This document shows, piece after piece, positions 44,300 through 55,639 of a stretch of DNA of 64,000 nucleotides. The translations under genes were made by a program, and so were the position numbers. Each line of letters starts with the position of its first letter. Positions within the stretch are counted from its first letter, which is position 1. The notes beneath the pieces were generated by a model. It saw only the letters and a program-made list of their open reading frames with translations. It ran no database searches and had not been told where the DNA came from. The stretch comes from Seriola aureovittata (taxonomy: Eukaryota > Chordata > Actinopteri > Carangiformes > Carangidae). Location: NCBI RefSeq assembly GCF_021018895.1, contig NC_079365.1, positions 3,365,501-3,429,500 on the forward strand, in the 5' to 3' direction.

Positions 44300-46530
44300 T
44301 CATGTTCCACTAGTGACAGATAATGATTGAAAAATGAAAAGTGCTAGTCTGCGCACTAATTTGAGACTCAGGTGCTTTGGATAAGACCGAGTGTAGAGTC
44401 AGTGGAAGGATGGGAGTGGAGTATATGCAGAAAAGATTTAAATGTATGTGATATCTGCCTCATATTGTCTTGGGCTGTGTGAAAAAGTAAAAGTGATTAA
44501 AAAGAATAGTGTGCATATGGAAATGGATTCACAAATATTACATCAGCTGGCTTCCAATGCAAACTTGCAGATGCACTGGTGGCTTTGTTTGGCCAACCTT
44601 CTTTCTGACATCACTGTCGCTGACAAGTGGGACACCCTCAGCTTTAAATGATGGCTTTAGGGACAGGTGCCAGGTGTGCTAATAAAAACACATTTGACTC
44701 TTATGTTCCTGCACTGTCTTGGCTGTGTGCTTAGGGTCATTCTCCTGCTTCACCTTCAGCCCAGGTCTGAGGTCCTGAGCACTCTGGATCAGGTTTTCCC
44801 GCTATCAGTCTCAACCACTTTGATCCAGACTGAAATAGCACCGCAGATATTGTTTACTGATAAACTTAATAAAGACATTCATGTTCCCCACATGATGAAC
44901 TGCAATAACCTCGGTGATCCCCTGAGAATTTGTGCAACACTTTGGTTCACGGTTAAACATGACATTCCCATCAGCTGTACTTTAGTGTTTAGCACTGATT
45001 AGCTAATGTCAACATACTAAACACACTAAACTATAACGGTGAACATAGCTTCAAAGCACAGCTGTACGTTCTGTAAATCCAACCTCACAGAGCTGCTGCA
45101 CAGACTCACTCTTGTCAAAGGATGTAAGTGTATCTGTGGCATGTCTCCTGCTGCTGCTGTAGGGGCGCTAGATCAGGAAACACTAGAGTCATACCAGAGG
45201 ATAGAGACAATCAACCCACAAGGCGGTTTAGTTTAGTTTAGCTTGTTGGCTACACGTCTAGCAAAGATGCAGCTTGGAGGAGGACCACTGAAGGGTGACA
45301 ACAGAAGTATCTTGGTCATTTAGTATGTCTTCTCTGTTGATGCAAAATCTCCACGCTTGCAAATGCTTTCGATGAGAAAAACGTAATTTCCAGGCTCATA
45401 TTCACTTGTTTTAGTTCTTTATAAACGGTTATTTATTGGGTCAATTTTACGCTGGATTAAATGATGTCAAAAGATTGATCATAACACTGAATGTAGTACA
45501 GCTGGATCCTCTCAAATCCTGATGTTAGTGCAGTGGGAAGAGAATATGAAATGAATATTGTGTTTGATTTTTCTGAGAGTGTATGTTTGATCTGAGCAGG
45601 ATCACAGAACATTTGTGCTGAGATGTATCTATTGAGAGTTTACTGAGCCGCTGAGCGTCGGTATGACAAAACCTGAGGGACGTTTTGCAACGAAAATCGA
45701 TCACACAAACAATAATCAACACGGCTGAAGCTTTCCCGCCGCTGCGAGGTGTTGTTCAAAATAATCCATAATGTGGCTCAGCTCTCTGGTAACAGCCCCC
45801 GCCTTCATTCATCACTCACTGACCATTTTGCACAGGACCGTGCCGTGATTGATTGTGTTTATGTTTTGAGCCCGCTGTGTGACTGATGAAATGAAATGCG
45901 AGTGTATCGCTCTGTCGTGTTCACTGTGTGCATGGCGTCGCCTTCCACTGCACACAGAAGGAGCTGTGCGGGTGGAGCTGCACTGAGCCAGAGGTTTAGA
46001 GGAATTCAAACTGTCTGTTCAGTCTAAATCACACGTAGAAAAACAAAGCATTACTTCCCCTTCAGTTTAAACACTTTAGATTCAGCTGATTCACCCAACT
46101 GAGCATATTTTTACTAGTCACTACCTCTCCCCCAGTAACAGCTCGTGATTTCAAAATTTGAAAGCTCTCAAGTAGAAGTAGTGTGTGTGTTTACCACCCA
46201 GAGAAACCTGGACTCACCAACACCAGGAACTCGTCCATAATTTATATATAAAATATATAAATTACTGTTTCACAGTTCCAACTCATATACACCCTGAAGT
46301 AACAAAATACCACATAGGCTATTTCATCATTGTCAATGCCTTGTATTTATATATTTACATATATACATATATGTAAAGTATTGATATTATTACAGATAAA
46401 TTATCGCATAAAATATGAAAACAATTTAATATTAATTTCAGCATTACAATCAAAACTACTTTATGCATCGCTGGATAGTTTAACCCATAATAAAGAATAA
46501 TAATTTATCAGATTATGTATTTTTTATCTA
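44300..46530. other. Intergenic, no gene recognised
   Basis: AT-rich DNA, no recognisable element. The open stretch at 44667-45002 (plus) has no similarity I can name, and its composition is not coding-like. Confidence 0.4.
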
Positions 46531-46535
46531 AAGTA

Positions 46536-46965
46536 CGGTGGCCCTGAAAGCTCAACACACTGCCACTTAACAAAACACATGCAAACACACAAAACACAAA
46601 CAAAGTCAAAAAATATCCTCATCAATTTGATAACACATGAGCTGCATTTACTCACAACACAATGGAGGTGTTTTCAGGGGACACTAAAAAGTGATGAACC
46701 TGGCTGGGACGCACTTGTTGATCAATGCTTTGTGACTTTTGAAGTTAAAAGAATTGAACAACCAGCGTTGGATGTATTATAATACATCCATGCAAGTGCA
46801 TCCCAGCTGGGTTCATCACTTTTTTGCGTCCCCCATCGTGTTGTGAGTATTCGCAGCACATACATTGTGCAAGTGGTAAAGTTGTTGTTTTCTGAATTTG
46901 ATTGTGTTTTGTGTGTTCGCATGTGTTTTCATAAATTGTAGTGCATTGAGCTCTCAGGGCCACCA
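46536..46965. mobile_element. Foldback MITE with TA target duplication
   Basis: 430-bp element whose two halves are reverse complements along nearly their full length. Left end CGGTGGCCCTGAAAGCTCAA, right end reverse complemented TGGTGGCCCTGAGAGCTCAA. TA flanks both ends (46534-46535 and 46966-46967), as in the Tc1/mariner superfamily. Inner pairs include AAGTGATGAACCTGGCTGGG with CCCAGCTGGGTTCATCACTT. The fold is broken only at the centre near GTTGGATGTATTATAATACA TCC. Short open frames appear on both strands only because of the symmetry. Confidence 0.85.
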
Positions 46966-47229
46966 TACTAAAACCTCAATCTGCAAATGTAGTGGAGTAG
47001 AAATGTAATGTAGCATTACAAAGAAAATATTCAAGAGCTAGTAACTAACTGCAACAGGTAGTAATTAAAGTAATTAAATTCATCCTGTTACCTCTATTTC
47101 ACAGGGATACACTATAGATTTAGATTACCAGCAGAATATAAAGAAGTCAAAATGAGATCCAGCTTGAAAGGTAAACTAAACCCTAAATAATGTTTTTGTG
47201 CTGAGTTTCATTGACATATGATGTCACCA

Positions 47230-47650
47230 CTTTGCATTCAGACTTTGTAACCACCAGATCCACAGAGGACGCTGCCTCCAGTGCCCTCCACTCAGTCTTC
47301 ACACACCTTGAAAATAACAACATCTACATCAGAATGCTGATTGTTGCTTCAGCACAGCATTCAACACAAACACAAACCATGAAACTGACTGGCTACCCAG
47401 CACTCTGGGCCTCAGTACAATACTCTGCAATTGGATATTGGACTTGGACTTCCTCATAAACAGTCCCCAGACAGTTTGAATTGGCAGTCACACCTCCTCC
47501 ACTCTAGTGCTCAACACCGGAGTCCCCCAGGGTCATGTGCTCAGCCCCCCCCCTGTTCACGCTGCACACCCGTGGCAGCACTCCCAGACATGGAGACAAC
47601 TCTATTGTGAAGTTTGTGGACGACACACCATCATCAGCCGGATTTCAAAC
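47230..47650 (+). mobile_element. LINE reverse-transcriptase fragment, left piece
   Basis: With frameshifts, the plus strand reads TRSTEDAASSALHSVFTHLE, then a stretch like ...NILLHSVVASAQHST, and TGVPQGHVLSP at about 47520-47545, followed by VKFVDDTPSSAGFQTYQ..: the RT region around the 'GVPQG...LSPLLF' and '(A/V)DD' motifs of L2/Rex-like LINEs. The second D of the YADD-like site reads VDDT. Multiple frame breaks make it inactive. The element appears to resume at 49.3 kb. Confidence 0.65.
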
Positions 47651-47893
47651 ATATCAGGAGGAAATATGAAGTGGAGCAGGTGAACACATGGGCGTAGGTT
47701 TGCATATGGATGGTAGGGACATGCCCCTACAAATATTTGATTAAACTTGTTTGCACTATGTTTGGAGTGAAGTCATATTAAATCATTCCGATGCGCCGTC
47801 CCAGAGGCTGTGTCACCACAGCGACTGATTTAGACAAGGTAGCACTTAGCACGCATTGACTGAAAGGACAGGGACCATGCAGGCGCACATATA

Positions 47894-48612
47894 CAGTCAA
47901 GCCCAAAGTTATTCATACCCCTGGCAAATTTTGACTTAAAGTTACTTTTATTCAACCAGCAAGGTTTTTTTTGACCGGAAATGACTCCCAAAAGATAAGA
48001 CGATGTACAAGAGGCATCATCGTGTAAAAAAATATTTCTCAGCTTTTATTTACATTTGAACAAAAAGTGGCATGTCCAAAATTATTCATACCCTTCTCAA
48101 TATTTTTTAATACTTTGCACTGTAGCCACTGGAACTTGAAAACATTTAGATATGGCCTTATAGCCCTTTCCTGACTTGTGAGCAGCCACAATGTGCAGCC
48201 GCATGTCCTCAGGGAGCTCCTTTGTCTTAGCCATGACTGTCCACAAACCAACTGCAGAGAGCTGCTGTTTTTCACCTGTTGAGTTGATTAAAACAGCTGT
48301 TCCCAATGACTCAGGGTAATTAAGATGCTTTAGAACAGCTTGGACTATTTGGAATGGTATAGAACTTTGGATTTTCCCATAGACTGTGACAGTTTGCAAA
48401 GGGTATGAATAATTTTGGACATGCCACTTTTTGTTCAAATGTAAATAAAAGCTGAGAAATATTTTTTTCCACAGTGATGCCTCTTGTACATCGTCTTATT
48501 ATCTTCTGGGAGAAGCCTGTGTCATTTCCGGTCAAAAAAAACCTTGCTGGTTGAATAAAAGTAACTTTAAGTCAAAATTTGCCAGGGGTATGAATAATTT
48601 CGGGCTTGATTG
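47894..48612. mobile_element. Internally deleted Tc1/mariner element with long inverted repeats
   Basis: 719 bp flanked by TA (47892-47893, 48613-48614). Left end CAGTCAAGCCCAAAGTTATT, right end reversed CAATCAAGCCCGAAATTATT. The inverted arms extend about 200 bp each (47894-48095 and 48399-48612) and share CCCCTGGCAAATTTTGACTT, CAACCAGCAAGGTTTTTTTT and AACAAAAAGTGGCATGTCCA. Between them is only the N-terminal start of a transposase. The low arm divergence suggests a fairly recent insertion. It sits within the split LINE. Confidence 0.92.
48097..48234 (-). pseudogene. N-terminal remnant of Tc1-type transposase
   Basis: 45 codons on the minus strand from ATG at 48234: MAKTKELPEDMRLHIVAAHK then SGKGYKAISKCFQVPVATVQ SIKKY. 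This is the first helix-turn-helix of the Tc1 DNA-binding domain (pattern KS..I...F.VP..TV). The second HTH, nuclear localisation region and DDE catalytic domain are deleted, so it cannot transpose itself. Confidence 0.85.
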
Positions 48613-48689
48613 TACAAATATCACACTTACTGAGGGACACAGAGGAGATGAGAGCGGATCAGTGTGCTGACAATGAAAAGTTATCAGTG

Positions 48690-48960
48690 CTGTCAGTCCA
48701 TGTCACGTTTGTGGTAAGCTGGACCCGAATGCAGCTGAAAACACAAGGGAGCAGGTGAAAAGAAATGATTTTAATAACAAAAAAAGTGACAATTTACAAA
48801 ACACACAAGGAACATGAACAGGAACCAAAAGCACTAGTTAATACGAGGAACAGAAAGCCAAAATGCGAGGAACCACAGGGGATAACAACAGATAACACAA
48901 GGCACTTCATACCAGAGGGGAAAAATAACAGATGCACCCACACAATTTCATTATTAGATG
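48690..48960. repeat. Possible LTR-retrotransposon non-coding fragment
   Basis: Contains TGGTAAGCTGGACCCGAATG and CAGCTGAAAACACAAGGGAG followed by an A-rich tract with ACAAGGAACATGAACAGGAA. The 'GCTGGACCC(A/G)AATGCAG' phrase is frequent at the ends of fish gypsy elements, in minus orientation. No ORF or paired LTR. Tentative. Confidence 0.35.
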
Positions 48961-49304
48961 GTTAACACCAGTGCATCACTGGATCAGCAGCATTTTACTG
49001 TTGTAGCTGGTCGAGGTGGAACCATTTTTAAATGTGAAATCAAGGGGAAAGGGGAAACTGCAGCAGTGGTAGGACTACTGAACATAAACACATTAATGTT
49101 GGATGAAAAAAATGCAAAAACATTGTTTGTTTTTTCCATAATAAAGTAAATTCCTAAAGTTAACTTGCTTTCATTTACCTATTACTGTGTATAGTTTTTA
49201 TTTGAATGTCAATACACATCTTATATGTTAATAAACCATACGGGTGACAGTATTGAAAAGCCTCTTTGTTTCCGAGGGGTTGTTGTTACCCAAACGGTGA
49301 TGAG

Positions 49305-49820
49305 ACCAAACCTGCAAATATTCCTGAGAATCAGCTTCACAGAGATCCTGTCATGGTCATCACACATCTCCACCCTGGTAAAGGCTTAGAAACAACCACA
49401 CGTATTAAGGAAACTTAAGAAAGCGAAATTCCCGTGCCAAGTTCTTGTGAACTTTTACAGTGAAGCAAACTGGCATCGGATGACGGGAAATCTCTGCAGC
49501 GAGTGAGAACATCACCAGTGCCCACCTACAGAGCATCAGTTATACTGGCTGCTGGCACAGAGCCCAAAGGATACCAAAAGACAGAACCCACCGCAGCCAC
49601 AACCTGTTCACCCTGCTGCTGTACCAGCAGACTCGAGAGCAGTTCCTTTCCTCAGGCTGAGACTGCAGCAGTCATCCTCTCCACCACACTCCACCACCAA
49701 AATAGTTTGATTGTTGTGTCTTGTTTGTTTTTGTGAATAGCATAGAGGGACTAAATCTGTAATTTCATTGTACAATCTTAATGTATAGTGTTACTTAATG
49801 ATAAACTTGAATCTTGAATA
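49305..49820 (+). mobile_element. LINE 3' part, right piece of the interrupted element
   Basis: Plus-strand frames contain LRISFTEILSWSSHTSTLVK-like wording at 49325-49390 and KFPCQVLVNFYSEAN at about 49425-49470, corresponding to the segment after the RT domain of L2-like LINEs (W..HT..L..KA...L). It then passes through a 3' UTR to AATGATAAACTTGAATCTTG AATAC. Together with 47.23-47.65 kb it forms one LINE copy split by about 1.65 kb of later insertions. Confidence 0.6.
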
Positions 49821-50089
49821 CAGGACCTTTTTTGCAACAATATTCACACTGTGTGTAAAAACAGCTTTTTCTGGTTGGACTCCCATTTTCAGACTTAACT
49901 TCTTTCTACAAAACTTTTTTTTGCAAAGCTGTGGAGCTGAAAATGGCATTAGAACATGGAGAAAATGACACATTTTCACATTTATTCAGCTTAGTCTGCA
50001 ATGCTTTACTGCTTTCCCTCTCTCATTCCATTCCCTATGTCATCCCAGATAGACCAAGGTGGTACATGAGCATGGCTGCACACACACTC

Positions 50090-50400
50090 ATATAGTGACT
50101 TCCACATTGACCTTGCTACTATTGGACTTGTGCACCTAATATAGTTTTTTTATGGCACTAAGATTATCTCTCATACAGCTATTTTTTTTCATCAAAATAT
50201 TTTCTCATTCTCATTATAATATTACAGGTTTTGTGATGTGGTTTTGTGATTTTTTGATGTGGTCTTTTTTGCACTGATGTTGTGTCCTCATGTCATTGAC
50301 ACTGTCTTGCACTGTTTTTTTTGGGGGGGGGGGGTGATTCCCCTCAATTTGCCCTCTGGGGACAAATAAAGTTTCTTGAATTAAATCAAATTGAATAGAA
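50090..50400 (+). mobile_element. Second LINE 3' end with TTGAAT-type tail
   Basis: Ends CCCTCTGGGGACAAATAAAG TTTCTTGAATTAAATCAAATTG, the common 3' end of a fish LINE followed by short tandem units. A poly-G run (50324-50335) interrupts it. No ORF remains. Confidence 0.6.
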
Positions 50401-52480
50401 TGGTTAACAAAAACCGACATGTTACATGGTTTTAAAAAAGGTGATGGTCAAATGTGGAGAAGTAATCCTGCAGCTTTGTGTAGGTTTGTAGGTTAGGGAG
50501 ATGTGAGCAGCAGCAGCATGTGGTGATCTTCAAACTGAGTGAAATATGAGGCAGACAGCTTGCAACTGAAACAGGCAGTAAATAGTTTCATACTCACCCT
50601 GCGCAGTGGAAGGTGAATGAGGAGGTTTTAAAAGATTGAGATATAACAAAAAACGGTTATAGTACAAGTCATTGTATTGGCAGAATGTGAGGATTCAGTA
50701 TCGTCTCAGATATTGTAGAGTACGAGCTTTGTATGACACATTCAATCTTGGGCTCAGTGTTACTCCACACAGACCTGCTGCGCTGCCCTGCACTGATGCA
50801 AGTACAAGCAAATGCACAGTGAGACACAAACAGACAGGAGAAGGCTCTCTAACACCGAGCAGGCCCACTAATCATTTTGAATTTTGTCAAACATTTGTTT
50901 TAATTAAGAGAACTAGTCGCTGCTGGTGTGATTAATTGCGTGAACTCTGGAGACAATGGCATTCTGCACTGATTCGAGTGATTACACCAGCTCAAAGCAT
51001 ACAGTATAAGACAAATACAATTACACCCCAATCATGGATTGTTCTTTAATGACCCCCATCCTGCTCAAAATACAAAATAAACACTGGAATATGAGCTGGA
51101 TGACTGGAAATTTGGTTTGCCTGTTTCCTGTGTTCAAGTACCTGTGTGCTCTTTTTGTGGCCTCAATTAAAAACGTACTTGATTGTTTTCCAAAGAGCGT
51201 CTGCCCCACTTTGCTGCACTGCTATTACTTCCTGTTCCTTCACATCGCTTCATCCACTTGTTATGTTAGTGCACACTCACTGAGGTGCTCTGATTCAGTG
51301 GGAAAGAGTTGGAGTCTGGTTTCCTCAGCTCCCCGTGGCTTTATGAAGTACAACTCGATTCTCGTGTGATAGACTCCAGCTCGAGATGTTTCAGCTGCTA
51401 TCAGGCCAGACTGTGAAAAGTCTCGGCAGCGGGGAGACTTTAGAAAACTTATCAAAAGCAAAGATGCTCTACAACCAAGATGACCCACTGAGTACTGAAA
51501 CCCGGAAATTAGTTAGCATTTTAGCATTTCCAGTTCCCTCGTCCTGAAGTCAATGGGTTTTTGGTCAGATGACTGAAATAAGGTCTGTGGTTAACACAAG
51601 CTCATTTCCACGTGTTATTCTACGCCATAAAATATATCAGTAAATACCCCAGTCCAAGTTTTTATGTCCCTTAAAAAATGCCGGTTGCTAACAAGTGTCT
51701 AAATGAGACTACGGAGGTTGTCGGGGACGTTAAATGTCATCACGTTGAACATGAAGACAATTTACTCACCTTCACCTTTACAGCCCTGTTGTGTTCAAAC
51801 CATAGCCACTTTTGCAAACTGTTACTAACTTTGTGAGAGGGAAGAGCTAAATAGAACTTCAAGTTGAAGTTTAGTGGTGATGACGTTGAAGTCGTGACTG
51901 TGGTGTCTTTGATTTATAGCCTAACATTACCTTTTTACTTCTGCCGATTGTATTTAGGCCTCAAACATCATAAAAGTGAAATTTATTTGTGAAGTTTATC
52001 CCACTGAACAAAACATGTCAGTATCATAATTTTTTGATTGTCACACAGTTTATTTTCTGGTGTAATTCAAAAGACAATGATGATGTGCTTCCCAAGACCT
52101 GAGCGTTTCTAACCCTCGCTGATGGACTATTGCTTGTCCATGTCAAAACAATACAACACCAGACACAGTGTAAATTTGCACCTTATTTTGCTGCTTGTAT
52201 TTATCTGCTAGTTTAAGATCTGATCAAGATCATATTAGTCTGATAATATTCTCCTTTTTTCCCTCCAGCAGTTAATCAATAGTATTGATAAGCAAAGAAA
52301 CACAAGGTTTATTTCGATTTTAATTTTTGTACGTGGCTTCACATATAAATGTATATATACTGCAGAACCAACAGTGAAGACATATGTTAGAGTTAGACAG
52401 AGACAGGTCTCTAACAAAGTTTATTTTACCCAAATTTTTCTATCTGTAAAATGACATTTTAGTGTCAGAGGATCTGTGGC
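50401..52480. other. Intergenic, no gene recognised
   Basis: AT-rich sequence without recognised elements or exons. Open stretches at 50672-50935 and 51034-51369 (plus) have no similarity I can name. Confidence 0.4.
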
Positions 52481-52512
52481 TTATGAAAAATTGGTGCAGT
52501 ATTTACCTCAGT

Positions 52513-52572
52513 GACTATGGGGCGAAAGAATCGGTCGAAATCTTTGATCATGTTTACTTCTGCCATTGGAGT
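52513..52572 (-). other. Unsupported candidate first exon
   Basis: The minus strand reads CCAATGG then MAEVNMIKDFDRFFRPIVTE up to GAG|GTAAAT, which looks like a start context and donor. No downstream partner exon was found and the peptide is not recognised. A CpG-bearing patch lies just upstream (52.6 kb). Recorded only because the signals line up; likely fortuitous or repeat-derived. Confidence 0.15.
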
Positions 52573-52659
52573 GAATAGACTCTGGACCTACCACGAGTCT
52601 CATAAAGGGGCGGGGCAGTGGCGAACGCCATGTGACACAGATACAGGAAGTGATTCTAA

Positions 52660-54060
52660 GTGCACTGTCTCCTCTCTGAACTATCACTGATCATGCTCTG
52701 TTTGTAGAAAATGCAAATGACAATTTAAAACTCAGCATGACAAGGAGGCAAACTTGCTATCAAAAGAATACTGTTGGTATTTGACTGTGATTTTACTGAT
52801 GCCATAAAACTAGCTGTTTTGTTCAGAACACAGGGAATCATAACTGCCCTGAGTCTGTCCCACTAAGATGTGTGGATAAGTGGCAATGACTGATAGGAAT
52901 TAATGAAAGTCCGATATGTGAAATGATCTGATATAAACCACAAAAATTTTTTATTTGCATGCCGTGTTTCTCCCTCTCAGCTTCACTGCAACAGACGTGG
53001 GATCATACGGGGAGACAAAAATAAAGCCTGTTATTGTCGTGGGTTTTAATGTTATAATGATTCTTTATTGATCTTGTAAAGTGAGTGTGATTTGGACTTT
53101 TAACCACCACATCTGTTTCTTATTTCTTATTTTATTATCTCTGACTATAATGAGATTTTCAGAATACAAAAATAAATTCTGCACTTTATCTTTGAAGAGT
53201 GTAAATGTGCTATTTTATTCATAGAGTCCAGGAAATAACACATAATTAGTTGCAAAATTGCAAAATAGTTTTCCTTGACCTCTTTTGAGCTTGCTCAGGA
53301 AGCACTGTTGTCTTTTCGAGTGTATCCTGCTGATGATAGTGCAGCATCCCAAAATCCCGAAAATCAGCTTTGCAACAGCAGATGACTTTGTCCTGCTGAT
53401 TGCTTCAAATGCAAAAAACCATTTAACCCTGTGCTTCGACACACAAAGCATGTTTTATGAATCTCATTATTTCTCTATCTTACAGTCAGATTCCAACATT
53501 AAAAATGAGTTAAAGCAACTATTAGAAGCTGGAGCAGGGTTTAAATTCCACCTGTGGGGTTTAAGAGGCGATTCATGATGGATTGTCCTCTGCACTTACT
53601 CTGTATTTAACCTAGATGAGCAGAACACATAGTGCCACGAGTATTACGTAACCCACCATGAAAAACAGTGCAGCTCAAGGTCTCAGTGAGGTTTGTACAT
53701 GCACGGTGAAAGAGCAGTACAATTGAATGCTAATGAGCAGCCAGAAAGCAGAGCTTAATTCATTCACCCTGCTCTCTGCTCAGTGAGAGTATTGGATGTT
53801 TCCCCTCGTCTGTCTGCATGTTGAGATGAAGGCCGTGTGGTACGTTTGTGTTCCTGTGTCCAGTCAGTCTCCTTGGAGCAGACCTCAGTATTATTAAGTC
53901 TGAAAGTCAGGTAATAGACCTTGGCATGAAGTGAAAGTGCAATTTCCATTGGGGATAAGTGGATATAATCTGGTGTTAGCCCCCTGACCTTTGGTGAATC
54001 TCTAGGTCACTTTCACATCTAAACTGTAATCTAATGTACAGCGCAAAGGACTGACAGAGC
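52660..54060. other. Intergenic, no gene recognised
   Basis: AT-rich sequence. The plus-strand frame at 53285-53578 (97 codons) lies opposite another open stretch, but neither shows similarity, splice context or codon bias. Confidence 0.4.
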
Positions 54061-54069
54061 TGTAGCAGG

Positions 54070-54630
54070 CTTTGGCTACATCTACAATAATACCTTTTAG
54101 TTTAAAAATGCATCACTTTTGCTACATGGACGCCTGGCATCCACACTACTCCTGAGTTTTCCAGCCCTTAAAACCAAGACTTTTGGAAACACTGTTGTCC
54201 CCATTTTAGTTTATGCAAACTCCGCCCTTGCGTTTTAGTCTGGACGGGAAGAAACAGAGACTTTTGGAAACAATGTCAATGGTCTTATCAGTCACAACAT
54301 ATCCCTTTCCCAATCTATGTTCTCCGCTGCCATGACCGCCTTATACTCATGTGTTACTTTCAGTAATATTTCCACGTTGTTGGTGCAAGCAAAGAAATCT
54401 CTGATCTTAGTTTTTAGCCCCTGCTGCCCCTTGTTTGTAGTTGTTTCTGTAACTTAAGCAACCAACTGCAAAGTAAACAATGCACTTCCTGTTTATGCAA
54501 GCACATGCATGTACAGTGTATGTGAATGGTCATGTGATATGCGTTTTCGGGCACGTTAGTATGGATGGAGATTGTATGGGGCTGAAACCCTCATCTGGAC
54601 AGAAATTGTTTTCATTTTTAAATGTAATTT
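54070..54630. mobile_element. hAT-like MITE, copy 2, inverted relative to copy 1
   Basis: Contains GGCTACATCTACAATAATAC, GACGCCTGGCATCCACACTA CTCCTGAGTTTTCCAG on the left and GCGTTTTCGGGCACGTTAGT ATGGATGGAGATTG on the right. It aligns with the reverse complement of 10.27-10.8 kb. No coding capacity. A duplicated word ACTTTTGGAAAC(A)NTG occurs twice (54178 and 54259), hinting at an internal rearrangement. Confidence 0.65.
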
Positions 54631-54699
54631 GATAAAACGTGTTGCTATATGTGTTTCATCATGTTGATAACAAGTAGGATGTCACAACAGAAGCTGTGG

Positions 54700-55170
54700 C
54701 TGGTCAAAACATCAGAAACACTGAGTCACAGTGGAGACTCATTTGGTTAATTACACCATTACACAAAACACAGTTTTTTATGACACGGTCTTATTATCAT
54801 CTAACAAGCTCATCGTTTCAGATTATGTAATCAATAAAATATATGTTAAATATTTCACAGTCGGGTCGAACGAAACTGATTTTAAAAGATGGTCTTTCTA
54901 CTCTGGTACCTGTGATGGATGTGGAGGTTTCAGGTCACGTGACCTCCTAAAATTGCTGTGTGAACTGATTGAGACTCTGACTTGTGTTTACTTTAGTGAG
55001 CAACAACAACCTGAAGTTCAGAGACAAAACTGAGAGTGGAACAAAAGGCTACATCATTTCAATAAGCATAATCATTTAGTAACCATTCTCTTCAACTCTG
55101 TGTATTTTAGCGGTTCCTCACTGAAAAGTGAGTGAAACACAGTGGCCAGACAATAACTACCCTTCCATAA
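54700..55170. other. Intergenic, no gene recognised
   Basis: A plus-strand open frame (54731-55033) has no recognised similarity. Nothing else supported. Confidence 0.4.
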
Positions 55171-55177
55171 TATGAGG

Positions 55178-55632
55178 GTAAACTGGAATCACCGCCTCAC
55201 AGTTGTTTCCTCCACCAACCAGCCAAGTTACAGGAAATACAGTCACAGTCTCTCCCTCCTTACAGCACTGAATGATGGCCAGAAGTAGAACATTATGATG
55301 TGGAACATTATCTTACACAGTGAAGTTGACCTTTGACCTTTTGGATATGAAATGTTATCACTTAATTTTACCCTTATAGACATTTGAATTAAATTGTGTC
55401 ATAATTAGTGAATGAATTTGTGAGTTATGTGTGGGGTCACTGACCATGACCTTTGAACTTTGACCACCAAAATCTAATCAGTTCATCCTTGAGTCCAAGT
55501 GAATGTTTGTGCCAAATTTGAAGAGGTTCCTTGAAGGCGTTACTGAGACATCGTGTCCATGAGAATGGGATAGATGAACCTGAAAACAACATGCCTCCAG
55601 CTCTGACTGTCACTGGTGCAGAGGCATAAAAA
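55178..55632. repeat. AGGTCA-rich dispersed repeat, copy 3
   Basis: Starts AAACTGGAATCACCGCCTCA and ends GTCACTGGTGCAGAGGCATA. Same word order as the copies in hdac11 introns. Contains GTTGACCTTTGACCTTTTGG at 55324 and CATGACCTTTGAACTTTGAC at about 55446. Read on the minus strand these give AAGGTCAAAGGTCA and GTCAAAGTTCAAAGGTCA, one-base-spaced half-site repeats. Confidence 0.8.
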
Positions 55633-55639
55633 CATGGCC

